A DNA stretch of 64,000 nucleotides from Bacillota bacterium (GTDB taxonomy: Bacteria; Bacillota_I; Bacilli_A; Izemoplasmatales; Hujiaoplasmataceae): contig JAHIRM010000050.1 in NCBI GenBank assembly GCA_018818595.1, positions 41,737 through 105,736 of the forward strand, read 5' to 3'. Below the pieces are notes generated by a model. It was not told the origin of the DNA. It was given only the letters and a program-made list of their open reading frames with translations, and searched no databases. The position numbers were made by a program, and so were the translations under genes. Below are positions 49,169-57,900 of the stretch, piece by piece; positions within the stretch are counted from its first letter, which is position 1; the number at the start of each line of letters is the position of its first letter.

Positions 49169-49174
49169 GACCGT

Positions 49175-49183
49175 ATTATACCA
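49175..49183 (-). promoter_or_regulatory. Extended -10 promoter for glnA
   Basis: On the minus strand TGGTATAAT (49183-49175), 45 bases before the glnA start. The 357-base region 49131-49487 holds this promoter and the divergent one at 49360; about 170 AT-rich bases between them show no further gene. Confidence 0.6.
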
Positions 49184-49359
49184 TATTTATGTGTGATTAG
49201 AATCATTTATTTTTTGAATAATAGATGATTTTTATGAATACATATATACTATAAATTAAATATGATGACTTTAGGGTAATATCGTAAAAGAATAGAATTG
49301 ATTTGTAGATCAAAATTGTTTTTAAAATGAAATGGTTTTATATTTGTTTATAATTCACG

Positions 49360-49388
49360 TTGACAAGAAATAGTTCATATGCTACAAT
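49360..49388 (+). promoter_or_regulatory. Strong promoter for the second radical SAM locus
   Basis: TTGACA (49360-49365), 17-base spacer, TACAAT (49383-49388): a perfect -35 and near-perfect -10. It leaves a leader of about 95 bases before the GTG start. Confidence 0.8.
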
Positions 49389-49487
49389 TTCTACATAATT
49401 GATAGTAAATATTTATTATTAAAATTGTTTTAAAAAATGTTAGTTACATCATTTGCCATTTCAATATTTATTTATAGGAGAATTAAT

Positions 49488-50927
49488 GTGAGAAATATTA
49501 TTACTTATGATTTCGGTGAATCATTAATATTGGTAAGTAAAGTTAATAGTAATCAGTTAGCTATTACAAAGAAGAATTTTGACAATAAAAAAGAATTGGA
49601 AATTTTTTTAATAAAAAATCATATGTTTGATGAAATTCCATTTTCATTCACAAATCATCTAAATTACTTTAAGACAATCTATATTTGTCTTCATTCATCA
49701 GCTGGATGTAATTTAAATTGTAAATACTGTTTTAATAAAGAAAAATCAAACAATTCTATATCTTTTGAAGATTCTAAGAAATTTATTGATTTGCTTATTA
49801 CTAGATTTCCAAATGCAGGTAAATACATAGTAGATCCAACTGGGTCTGGCGAGCCATTATTAAAAATGGATTTAATGTTAGAGATTGCAAAATATTGTAA
49901 AGAAAAGAGTAATCAAATTAGAAAAGAAGTACTTCCCATGTTAGTCACAAATGGAACATTACTTCACAAAGATAATGTTAAATTATTACAAAACGCAGGA
50001 TATATATTTGGAATTAGCATTGATGGAACAAAAAAGCAGCATGATGCAAATAGAATATTTCCGCTTGGCAAAGGAAGCTATAATACTATAATTAAAAATA
50101 TAAAACAAATAAAAGAAAAGCAATATTTGGGAGGGGCAGTTACACTAACAAAAAGCAATCAAGATGTATTAACCACATTTCTTCATTTAAAAAAAATCTT
50201 TCCAACAATTAGCATTAAACCAGTACGAAATTTTAATAAGAATGGAGGGATCGATGAAACAAATGTTGAACAGATAAAAAGAGAATACACAAAATTGAAT
50301 CAATATCTTTTAAGAAAAACTTTAGCAGGAAATCTGAACGATGTAGGGATTCTCTTAAATGGAGATGACTACTTCGGTAAATTTCTAACAAGAGTCATTT
50401 TAAATCAAAAAGTTTTAACGAGATGTGATACTGGTGTTGGAAGAATGTCGCTCACTGCGGATAACAAGATTGTAAGTTGTCCTGGTGCAATTGGAATTCC
50501 TGAATTAGAAATTGGTACATTAAATGAAGGATTTGACGATAAGAAAATTGAAAATATTTGGAGTACGCTTTCTAACAAGAGCAAGTGCAGTGATTGTGAA
50601 GCAAATTTTGTATGCGGTGGAGAATGTTTAGTAGTATCCTATTATTCACACAATAGAATTGATGGATTTGATTTAGTCATGTGTAATTTAAAAAAGCATT
50701 TATTCTATCTTGCTGTATTATTTAAGTTTGCAATACTAAATCACAGTTTGGATTTGTATGAAATTTTGTATGAAGGTTGTCAAACTAAAACGAAAAGATT
50801 TGATGAAGATTTGGAGCTAAAAGCTGTACTAAGCAAAACAAATAATCAATATTCTTTCCAAGAATTAAAAAATGTGAAAGATAACTTCAAAGAAGAATTT
50901 AATAGAATAAAACGAGAAACACTATAA
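49488..50927 (+). CDS. Radical SAM/SPASM protein with N-terminal accessory domain
   Basis: 479 residues. An N-terminal domain (about 1-70) precedes the radical SAM motif AGCNLNCKYCFN (Cys about 74, 78, 81) and GSGEPLL (about 120). The C-terminal SPASM-type region has CDTGVGRMSL (about 323), SCPGAIG (about 338), then CSDCEANFVCGGECLV (about 380-395) and a final Cys in MCNL (about 413), the pattern for two auxiliary [4Fe-4S] clusters as in peptide/protein-modifying maturases (sulfatase maturase or thioether-forming types). GTG 49488 is chosen for the AGGAG seven bases upstream; an ATG overlapping it is out of frame. The next gene, encoding a secreted protein, starts 13 bases on and is the obvious candidate partner or substrate. 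Confidence 0.85.
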   Translation: MRNIITYDFGESLILVSKVNSNQLAITKKNFDNKKELEIFLIKNHMFDEIPFSFTNHLNYFKTIYICLHSSAGCNLNCKYCFNKEKSNNSISFEDSKKFIDLLITRFPNAGKYIVDPTGSGEPLLKMDLMLEIAKYCKEKSNQIRKEVLPMLVTNGTLLHKDNVKLLQNAGYIFGISIDGTKKQHDANRIFPLGKGSYNTIIKNIKQIKEKQYLGGAVTLTKSNQDVLTTFLHLKKIFPTISIKPVRNFNKNGGIDETNVEQIKREYTKLNQYLLRKTLAGNLNDVGILLNGDDYFGKFLTRVILNQKVLTRCDTGVGRMSLTADNKIVSCPGAIGIPELEIGTLNEGFDDKKIENIWSTLSNKSKCSDCEANFVCGGECLVVSYYSHNRIDGFDLVMCNLKKHLFYLAVLFKFAILNHSLDLYEILYEGCQTKTKRFDEDLELKAVLSKTNNQYSFQELKNVKDNFKEEFNRIKRETL

Positions 50928-50940
50928 AAGGGGAGAACTT

Positions 50941-52137
50941 ATGAAAAAAATATTAATGATATTATTTATTTTGATTTCTATTTCAACATTTTCAATTCAC
51001 GTTGAAGCGCAATTGATCTTTGATGATTTAAAATCAGACATAGATTATGAACAAATAGTCCATGAAAAAGAAAGTTTCAACGAAACTTTTTATTACCAAG
51101 GTCAAGTTGTTGCCAGTCAAGAAATTAACAAACAACAATATGAGAAAAAATTAGAAATGCAAAAACAAACCATAGCAGAAAAAGAAACTCTTCAAAGACA
51201 AAAAGCACTTGGAATGGAATTAACTGCTGAAGAAAATGCATTGCTTGACAACACTGTAATGACGTTAGCGGTTGATTTATATGGAGTATACCATAATCCA
51301 ATCGTTGATAAAGTTTGCTATACAAATACATACATGTGTGGAGCAGTAGCGGTTTATGATGAAGTATCGTATTCCATCCATTATACCACTGTTATTTTAT
51401 TTCCAAATCGTTCTACAAGCTTGGACATTGATAATAATCCAGCTACCCAAACACCTACAGGATATATTCATAGTAAATTAATTTGGAATGATGCTCTTCC
51501 AAGTCAACGACATACTGATTATATTTCAGTTGAATGGGACTCAGATGATTTTTCTGATATTACTTCTTCCATAAAGGGAACAATTACAAATGAATATACT
51601 GAATCAGAGCCAGTTTATTTGTTCTATATTGGAGGTATTGGATTTTTCCTGATAGACTATAACGACTATAGTTATACCAAAGTCCATAATTATACGATGG
51701 CCTCAAACCCCACTATGTTTAACCACTCAGAAAGCGGAATCGTTTTTGGAGCTCCACTTATGGATGATATTGAATATCCTGTTGACCCTTTAACAAATCC
51801 GATTGCAGATTATACTAATGTAGATGATCCATTTCCTACTCCGCTTTCATGTACTTATGTACGACATGTAAATAAAATAACTGTAGAATTACGAAGTGAT
51901 ATCATATATGATCATGGAACTACAATAAATCCATTAACTTTATCAAACACACAATTTGCAGGAGACTACATCCATTACTATAAAAAATTCTCAATTGATA
52001 TTAGTGTAAGTAGCTCAATTACAGTTACGGGAGTTAATGCTGGAATTACCCTTTCACCTACTATTACAGATGAAATTGATATGCACCGATTAAATAAAAT
52101 TCAATTTTTCTTTAACACAAGCACCTCAGGGTGTTAA
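50941..52137 (+). CDS. Secreted protein of unknown family, candidate partner of the radical SAM protein
   Basis: 398 residues. A typical signal peptide (MKKILMILFILISISTFSI, cleavage likely after HVEA near 24) is followed by a charged, probably coiled-coil stretch (about 58-100, rich in Q, K, E) and a beta-rich body. Cysteines are few: VCYTNTYMCG (about 122-131), LSCTYV (about 302) and a terminal SGC, so the last residue is Cys. GGGGAG-type ribosome site upstream. No family recognised. The terminal Cys and the nearby radical SAM/SPASM gene suggest post-translational modification, but this is inference; a self-contained surface protein is the alternative. A strong hairpin follows its stop. Confidence 0.72.
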   Translation: MKKILMILFILISISTFSIHVEAQLIFDDLKSDIDYEQIVHEKESFNETFYYQGQVVASQEINKQQYEKKLEMQKQTIAEKETLQRQKALGMELTAEENALLDNTVMTLAVDLYGVYHNPIVDKVCYTNTYMCGAVAVYDEVSYSIHYTTVILFPNRSTSLDIDNNPATQTPTGYIHSKLIWNDALPSQRHTDYISVEWDSDDFSDITSSIKGTITNEYTESEPVYLFYIGGIGFFLIDYNDYSYTKVHNYTMASNPTMFNHSESGIVFGAPLMDDIEYPVDPLTNPIADYTNVDDPFPTPLSCTYVRHVNKITVELRSDIIYDHGTTINPLTLSNTQFAGDYIHYYKKFSIDISVSSSITVTGVNAGITLSPTITDEIDMHRLNKIQFFFNTSTSGC

Positions 52138-52150
52138 AATAGAAATTGTT

Positions 52151-52196
52151 GTATTGAAGAAGTGAGAATATAGCTTACTTCTTCAATACAGATTTT
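52151..52196 (+). terminator. Terminator after the secreted-protein gene
   Basis: A 13-bp perfect stem, GTATTGAAGAAGT (52151-52163) with ACTTCTTCAATAC (52177-52189), followed by AGATTTTT. Confidence 0.75.
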
Positions 52197-52262
52197 TGGA
52201 TAATTTTTGTCATTTAACATTTTAATTGAACCAAAGGAAATATTAGAAAGGAATTGTATGTA

Positions 52263-53330
52263 ATGAATGAGAAATCTACTTTTTACATCAAAAATTACCA
52301 TTTAATTTGGTTGTTTGCCATGTTATTACTAATAATAGGCATTGTAATATCGGTATCCTTTTTTTACATAACTGAAATTTCAGACATTAATGCTGAATTT
52401 GAAGGAACATTCCGAACTATTGCAAAATATGTCAGGATTGGATATCTTTTTATTTCAGGTATTATTATAGTAGTTCTAACATTGATAAATAAATTCTATT
52501 TTAAAAGTATTGATGTAAAAAAACAACAATGTCAAAAAAAAGAATATTTCTATTTTGTGTTTTTAGTACTATCTTCAGTCGGTATTGAAATATTAAGGGC
52601 AACTTCTGGGTACCTTGATTTGTTTAAATTGCATTTCGCTTTTACGATATTTGTTGTATTAGTGTTATATTTGATTTTATCATTATTGATTTCAAGAATA
52701 CTATTTCAAAATAATGAATCGATTCAAGAATCGTTTCACTCTCATGAATATAAAAACTTGTTGAGATACTTCATTCCTTTTGCGGTAGTATCTATTATAA
52801 GTATGATTGATTTTTCGATATTTCAAGCTTCTTGGAAATTTAGTGTTTTTCTTTTTGCTTGTATCATTTTTTGGTATATTCAAAACATCATTATAACTAA
52901 AACAAAAGAAAAAGATAAAATCACTAATGTTTTATCTTACATTCAGATGACAGTGATTGTGCTGATTCCGCTTTTTTATTATATGTTTCATCGACTTGAT
53001 TTATTGATTTTACTAATTTTAATTTATGTGTTTATGATAATCTATCTTATAAAAACAAGCAGGAAACATCATGAAAATACAGTATTTTCTATTACGAATC
53101 TTCTAAAACATTTATTCGCTTTTTTTATCTCAATTTATTTTTCTTGGCGTTTTCTTATTTCGCCTTTGTTAATAAACGATTCAATTAATTCTTGGGCAGA
53201 AGAAGTTGTAAAAAGTGCATTTTATCCGTATTTACTTACTTTGAGTTCTTACGCTATGATAATATATTTATTTATTGTTTTATTTTCCTTTTTTGAAATA
53301 CTTCGTAATAGATGGCGAAAAATAGTTTAA
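52263..53330 (+). CDS. Polytopic membrane protein, unknown family
   Basis: 355 residues with about eight to nine hydrophobic helices (near 15-37, 55-76, 95-115, 122-143, 168-187, 190-212, 222-242, 244-262, 283-305, 325-350). Very Ile/Phe/Tyr-rich, with a basic loop after helix 2. No transporter or enzyme motif seen. AGAAAGGA precedes ATG 52263. It follows the secreted-protein gene across a terminator hairpin, so it may be part of the radical SAM locus through read-through or be separate. Confidence 0.65.
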   Translation: MNEKSTFYIKNYHLIWLFAMLLLIIGIVISVSFFYITEISDINAEFEGTFRTIAKYVRIGYLFISGIIIVVLTLINKFYFKSIDVKKQQCQKKEYFYFVFLVLSSVGIEILRATSGYLDLFKLHFAFTIFVVLVLYLILSLLISRILFQNNESIQESFHSHEYKNLLRYFIPFAVVSIISMIDFSIFQASWKFSVFLFACIIFWYIQNIIITKTKEKDKITNVLSYIQMTVIVLIPLFYYMFHRLDLLILLILIYVFMIIYLIKTSRKHHENTVFSITNLLKHLFAFFISIYFSWRFLISPLLINDSINSWAEEVVKSAFYPYLLTLSSYAMIIYLFIVLFSFFEILRNRWRKIV

Positions 53331-53393
53331 GATAAATAAGTCTTTACGGTAAAAGGACTTTGATTGTAAAAACGATTTAATATTGATTAGAGG

Positions 53394-53422
53394 TTGATTT
53401 CAAAATTGTTATGATTTATACT
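53394..53422 (+). promoter_or_regulatory. Promoter for the SagB-type gene
   Basis: TTGATT (53394-53399), 17-base spacer, TATACT (53417-53422), 55 bases before the start. Confidence 0.6.
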
Positions 53423-53476
53423 TGAGGTAGTCCATATGATTTTTTATAATCTAAAAAAATAGATAGGAGAGACTAT

Positions 53477-54292
53477 ATGCCAAGTAAAAAAGTAGAAGAA
53501 CTTCTAAAAAAGGGAAGACAATTTATTCGATTTGATGACATTGATATTGATGAACCATCAGATCAACAATTAAAATTAATTCAACCACCTCTTGTTAAAG
53601 AAAAAATGACTTCAGTTCAAATTAGTCTTCCAAGTAACTTTAAAGATTTAAAATTAGAAAAAGATATCTTGAAAGTTATTGGTCAAAGGGTTAGTCACAG
53701 AGTATATACAGAAGGAAAAATGTCTTTACTTGAATTGTCTTATTTGCTTTGGGCAACTCAAGGCATCAAAAGCATAAGAGGAAATAACTATGCAACTCTT
53801 AGAACTGTCCCAAGTGGAGGCGCCAGACATGAATTTGAAACCTATCTAATTATAAAAAAGGTAGATGGGTTAACAAATGGTGCTTATCACTATTTACCTA
53901 TGACACACGAAATTGAGTTTCTGTTTGATATAGATCAAATGGATACATTAGTTAAGTCAGCTTTGGTAGGACAAGGATGGGCAACTTCAGCCAACGTCAT
54001 TTTCTTTTGGAGTGTAATTCCATACCGTTCTGAATGGCGATATTCTATTTTTTCACACAGAATCATTTTGGTAGATATTGGTCATGTATGTCAAAATTTA
54101 TACATTGCCTCTGAATCCATCGGACTTGGAACTTGTGCAGTGGGAGCATTTGATCGAAAAGCTTGTGATTCATTATTTCAGTTAGATGGAGAGGATGAAT
54201 TTACGATTCTTGTGTCGCCGGTTGGAACCGTTTCGCAAGAAGACAAAGATAAAGAACAAGATTTCTATGCATTTTTAAAACAAGATAAATAA
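53477..54292 (+). CDS. SagB/ThcOx-family FMN-dependent dehydrogenase
   Basis: Nitroreductase-fold flavoprotein of 271 residues. RVSHRVYTEG (about 72-81), SYLLWATQGIK (about 88-98), RTVPSGGARHEFETYL (about 107-122), VGQGWATSANVIF (about 160) and the C-terminal AESIGLGTCAVGAF (about 214-227) are the SagB hallmarks. SagB proteins oxidise azolines to azoles in thiazole/oxazole-modified peptides, but many stand alone with unknown substrates. No cyclodehydratase (YcaO) gene is in the window. AGGAG upstream, own promoter, bidirectional terminator after it. Confidence 0.9.
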   Translation: MPSKKVEELLKKGRQFIRFDDIDIDEPSDQQLKLIQPPLVKEKMTSVQISLPSNFKDLKLEKDILKVIGQRVSHRVYTEGKMSLLELSYLLWATQGIKSIRGNNYATLRTVPSGGARHEFETYLIIKKVDGLTNGAYHYLPMTHEIEFLFDIDQMDTLVKSALVGQGWATSANVIFFWSVIPYRSEWRYSIFSHRIILVDIGHVCQNLYIASESIGLGTCAVGAFDRKACDSLFQLDGEDEFTILVSPVGTVSQEDKDKEQDFYAFLKQDK

Positions 54293-54314
54293 TATGAAAA
54301 AACTATGAATTCAA

Positions 54315-54351
54315 AAAAAAGACCAGCAAATTACATTAGCTGGTCTTTTTT
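54315..54351. terminator. Bidirectional terminator between the SagB-type gene and the kinase
   Basis: AAAAAAGACCAGC (54315-54327) pairs with GCTGGTCTTTTTT (54339-54351); serves convergent genes on both strands. Confidence 0.9.
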
Positions 54352-54368
54352 AAATGAATTAAATAAAT

Positions 54369-55499
54369 TTATACTTTTCCTCTTGCCCAATCATCAATAA
54401 AGGAATATAGTTCTACAAATGTTGGACTTGATGCATTTCTAACGTAAAATCCACTTGTGCTCATTCCAGTTAGTAAAGCATCTTCAGGGGATAAATCTAG
54501 CATTAAACCAAGAACAAATCCAGCGTTAAAATTGTCTCCTGCTCCCGTAGTCAGTTTTGGTTTTTTAACATAAGGGCCTAATGCTTCTGAAAAGACGCCG
54601 TTTATTACGGTTGAAGAACGGTCAACTGGATGAATCACAACAGAATCAATTTTTAGATAGTGATAAAGAGAAAGATTTAAATCTTCTAAAGATACTTGCA
54701 TATGAGAAAGACTTGAAGCGTCAAAAAGTTTCAAGACATTTGCGACATCATAGGCTTCTTTTTTGTTTAATCCTAATACTACAAAGAAATATGCAGAAAA
54801 AGATTTTAACAAATCAAGTGCTTCAATGATTTCTTTTGCTTCTCGTTTTTCTGGATCAGCAAGATCGACAAAAAATATCGGTTTTCTAGCTCTTTTTGGA
54901 AGAAGAGGAAAAATTTCTTTTAGAAGTTGTTTCCATAATTCAGTCATATAAGGAAGCATGGACCAGTTTACTGTCGCAAACAAATCGGTTTCACTTAAAA
55001 GTTTAATTAAACCATCTTTTCCAAGAGTTGAAATTAATTTTGTATACGTTACATCATTGAGAGAAGTCATCTTTCCTAGTAATAATTTACCATCATTAAA
55101 TTCAAGAGCATCTGTGTGTCCGCTGTTTGCGATGGAATACAATGTGACGTTTTCATTCATTTTTAGAAATACTTCATCGATTGAAGGTACGCCTAAAGCT
55201 CCTATATAGGTAATGAGTGAATTGTGTTTAGCAAGCGCATTACACATAATTGGACCATTTCCACCAATTTTTTTCTGGATAGGTAATAATTCAATGTTTG
55301 TGGAAAGCCCACTAGCTTTTTCGATGCGTTTTGCAAAATCTTCTATTGTTTCAATCCGAGTGACATTTTGACTATCAAGACGTTTGTCAACTACATGAAT
55401 GATTTCATCAATAAATCCGTCAAAACCAATCACCATCTTTAAATTTTTCGTTTCCTTTTGCGCCAATTTCTCAGCTAGTAACTTTTTTTGAATGTCCAT
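54369..55499 (-). CDS. PfkB-family carbohydrate kinase
   Basis: 376 residues. IGFDGFIDEIIHVVDKR near residue 24 opens the ribokinase fold, KKIGGNGPIMCNALAKH (about 80-96) is the GG box, and TTGAGDNFNAGFVLGLML (about 331-348) the catalytic anion-hole motif, intact here. Longer than ribokinases (about 300), with an N-terminal extension. Substrate unknown; the product is cytosolic. ATG 55499 has AAAGGA upstream (TTG 55514 is the alternative). Monocistronic on the minus strand. Confidence 0.85.
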   Translation of the reverse strand: MDIQKKLLAEKLAQKETKNLKMVIGFDGFIDEIIHVVDKRLDSQNVTRIETIEDFAKRIEKASGLSTNIELLPIQKKIGGNGPIMCNALAKHNSLITYIGALGVPSIDEVFLKMNENVTLYSIANSGHTDALEFNDGKLLLGKMTSLNDVTYTKLISTLGKDGLIKLLSETDLFATVNWSMLPYMTELWKQLLKEIFPLLPKRARKPIFFVDLADPEKREAKEIIEALDLLKSFSAYFFVVLGLNKKEAYDVANVLKLFDASSLSHMQVSLEDLNLSLYHYLKIDSVVIHPVDRSSTVINGVFSEALGPYVKKPKLTTGAGDNFNAGFVLGLMLDLSPEDALLTGMSTSGFYVRNASSPTFVELYSFIDDWARGKV

Positions 55500-55591
55500 A
55501 ATGTATCCTTTCAAAATTTAAAATAAGTCTATAAATAGTATATCATAATCTTTTGAATTCAAAACGAATAAAGATAATTAATTCCCATGTT

Positions 55592-56728
55592 TTAGGATGG
55601 ATAAGTATACTTAAAAGAAAATGTTCCAGTACCTGATCCTTCTGTTACCATATAAAGAGGAATTCCATAACTGTAAAATAAATCAGTATCTAAATTAGAA
55701 TTTATGCTAATACCAGTTGATGGAACACTAGATGGTGTGGCGGCGTAAACTCCTCCAATAATACTAACTTTATTTCTTTTTTCATTAAAATTATCACAGA
55801 AAAAATAAACATAACCAGAAATCGTATTTCCAAATGTTACATCTCCAGTGGCTATTATAAAGGCAGGGCGACTACTTGTGCCAAACTGTAATGGTCTAGA
55901 AGCCGTTAAAGTTCCATCAATGTATAGAGTTCCTGAAATAGTTTCCGAACTAGTCTTAGTTCCATTAATAACCACATTTCCATTTACAACGACATTTCCA
56001 ATAATATCACTATTAGCGTTCATGGTAAGATTTCCATTAATTACTAAGATTCTATCATTTGGAACGGTCAAATCTTTATCTTTAGGAATTATAACACTTC
56101 CTGTGACATACCAATGTCCTAATGCTGTTGGATTTGTTTGTGAGGTCAAAGCAGTTGGAGAAACCGCTTGAAATGACCCTGAAGTTGTTGTTAGACTTTG
56201 AATATAGGAGACAATACTATCAAAAGTAGTAAATTCGGTTTGAGGAGTTAACAAAGGAAAATTTGTTTCAATATAAGAAGGTATGTATACTCCAAGTAAA
56301 GTAGAAGGAGTAATCAATGGACTTAAATTAAAATCATTTTCCGTTCCAGAATATTGAAAGACTAAATCATAAGTTGAGTTACTAGTAGCAGAACCTGTAA
56401 TATAGCTTAAAACAGTTTTTGTATCAGAAACGTTTTGAGAAATCATCCATAAATTAGTTCCAATTGATTCAATGGTTACTTCCATGTATGCCGAAAGTGC
56501 ATTTAAGTAGGTTGGTTCGAGATTTTGATCTCTTACAATGATTTGGATTGTTGCATCAACTTTTTGGACAGCATTAACATATTTTTCTGAAGATTCGATG
56601 GAGTTATCAATTAAGGATGCTTGCCTTATAGCTACCGTTAATAAAGTCGCCACAATTGCAAACACAAAAGTGACGATTGCAATCATCAGTGGAAGGCCCA
56701 TGCCTTTTTTATTTTTAAGAATATTCAT
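55592..56728 (-). CDS. Pilus-associated protein with prepilin-like N-terminus (PilX/GspK-like), beta-solenoid domain
   Basis: 378 residues. KNKKGMGLPLMIAIVTFVFA (about 4-23) has the basic head, Gly and long hydrophobic helix of class III/type IV prepilins, but lacks the Glu at +5, as do PilX/GspK-type tip subunits. The middle (about 200-290) shows repeats such as ILVINGNLTMNANSDIIGNV and VVNGNVVINGTKTS that resemble bactofilin-like polymer-forming beta-solenoids. AAAGGAGG precedes, and ATG 56728 is preferred to TTG 56737. Last of three minus-strand pilin-type genes. Confidence 0.75.
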   Translation of the reverse strand: MNILKNKKGMGLPLMIAIVTFVFAIVATLLTVAIRQASLIDNSIESSEKYVNAVQKVDATIQIIVRDQNLEPTYLNALSAYMEVTIESIGTNLWMISQNVSDTKTVLSYITGSATSNSTYDLVFQYSGTENDFNLSPLITPSTLLGVYIPSYIETNFPLLTPQTEFTTFDSIVSYIQSLTTTSGSFQAVSPTALTSQTNPTALGHWYVTGSVIIPKDKDLTVPNDRILVINGNLTMNANSDIIGNVVVNGNVVINGTKTSSETISGTLYIDGTLTASRPLQFGTSSRPAFIIATGDVTFGNTISGYVYFFCDNFNEKRNKVSIIGGVYAATPSSVPSTGISINSNLDTDLFYSYGIPLYMVTEGSGTGTFSFKYTYPS

Positions 56729-56759
56729 ACATTGCAATCCTCCTTTACTAAAACTAAAG

Positions 56760-57296
56760 TTATGGCGTCGCTAATATTTCAAAAGTATATCCAGCGTAAA
56801 AAGTATATAAATTAGCAGTGGAAGACTCTAACACAATCTCAAAGACAATATACACATTATTTGAGTCTTCTGTAATTTGAATATTACTACTGGAATGAAG
56901 AGAAAAGTAATCGTTTTCGATTGGAATTTGATCTAACAAAATCTCTCCGGGTTCTATATCCATCTCAAATTCAAGAATTGGATCATATACTTCTAACACT
57001 ACATCATTTTGAATAGGATCAAACACATAAGCAAAATGATTTTCAAGGATAATGCATTCTGAATTATGCCAACAAAGCGAATAATCCGTGGGCGAAAAAT
57101 CTTGCATCCTAGTTTCTAGAATTCTGGTAATTAATTGTCCTTGTGTATTTGCTTTACCATTTTCTAAGATTTTGGCGGATGCATTTGAAATAATTGTCAA
57201 GATGCCAGCAACTAAACCAATTGCAATGGCAAAAATAACGATAGATGCTAAAAGTTCAACTAAACTGACTCCTTTTTTATTGAATGGTTTCATCAT
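56760..57296 (-). CDS. Type IV pilin-like protein (minor pilin)
   Basis: 178 residues. Prepilin peptidase site and helix NKKGVSLVELLASIVIFAIA (about 6-25) with the Glu at +5 of the mature protein. C-terminal domain contains a Cys pair (LCWHNSECI, about 73-81) that may form a disulfide. Exported minor pilin or pseudopilin. Its start overlaps the end of the preceding pilin gene by 20 bases. Confidence 0.85.
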   Translation of the reverse strand: MMKPFNKKGVSLVELLASIVIFAIAIGLVAGILTIISNASAKILENGKANTQGQLITRILETRMQDFSPTDYSLCWHNSECIILENHFAYVFDPIQNDVVLEVYDPILEFEMDIEPGEILLDQIPIENDYFSLHSSSNIQITEDSNNVYIVFEIVLESSTANLYTFYAGYTFEILATP

Positions 57297-57735
57297 AGAG
57301 TATTCCTTCTAATTCGATAGTTTTTAAAGAATAGTACTCAATAACAACAGAAAAATGAATGATGTGATATTCTTCCGATTGAATGGTAGGAGCTAAAAAA
57401 GTGATAACGACATTTTCATCATAAGAGATACCATCTAGCGTATATAAAAAGCTATCGCAAGAAAATGGGGAACCACTTGTTTGACAGTTAGTTGAATTCA
57501 AAATCTTTTCCGAACCATCAAGCCATAAAGCGACTTCGTCGTACGATGCAGAAGTAATTATATCATCTCGAATTAAAGAACCAACTTCGACTGCTAAGAT
57601 TCGTCTTTGAGTGGAAATGCCTTGAATGCGTATATTCATTAATATTGTAATACCTACTGCCAAAACAGAAGCGATAATAAAAATAGAAGCGACTGCTTCG
57701 ATTAATGTAAATCCTTTTTTGTTTGAGATAATCAA
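57277..57735 (-). CDS. Type IV pilin-like protein (minor pilin)
   Basis: 152 residues from a TTG start with AGGAGGTG upstream. NKKGFTLIEAVASIFIIASV (about 5-24) is a textbook prepilin signal with Phe+1 and Glu+5. A Cys pair (NCQTSGSPFSC, about 83-93) lies in the globular part. First gene of the minus-strand pilin operon, diverging from the pilus assembly genes. Confidence 0.87.
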   Translation of the reverse strand: MIISNKKGFTLIEAVASIFIIASVLAVGITILMNIRIQGISTQRRILAVEVGSLIRDDIITSASYDEVALWLDGSEKILNSTNCQTSGSPFSCDSFLYTLDGISYDENVVITFLAPTIQSEEYHIIHFSVVIEYYSLKTIELEGILYDETIQ

Positions 57736-57768
57736 AAAGAGTCACCTCCTAATCAAATTCTTAAGTTC

Positions 57769-57777
57769 ATTATATCA
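57769..57777 (-). promoter_or_regulatory. Extended -10 promoter for the minus-strand pilin operon
   Basis: TGATATAAT on the minus strand (57777-57769), 34 bases before the first pilin start. Confidence 0.6.
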
Positions 57778-57869
57778 TAATCCATATTGTAAATGAAAAC
57801 CAATTTTGGATAGTTTTTTTCAAATACTTTAAGTAAATTTTAAAAACATGAAATAATTATCAAATGATT

Positions 57870-57878
57870 TGGTATAAT
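57870..57878 (+). promoter_or_regulatory. Extended -10 promoter for the plus-strand pilus operon
   Basis: TGGTATAAT at 57870-57878, 22 bases before the ATG at 57901. Divergent from the pilin promoter about 100 bases away. Confidence 0.55.
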
Positions 57879-57900
57879 AAAGTTGTATAAGAGGTGGATT

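Noticed and set aside
53336..53365. Terminator after the membrane-protein gene at 53330
   Set aside because: The arms AGTCTTT and AAAGGACT need a bulge and the T-run is poor; not listed.
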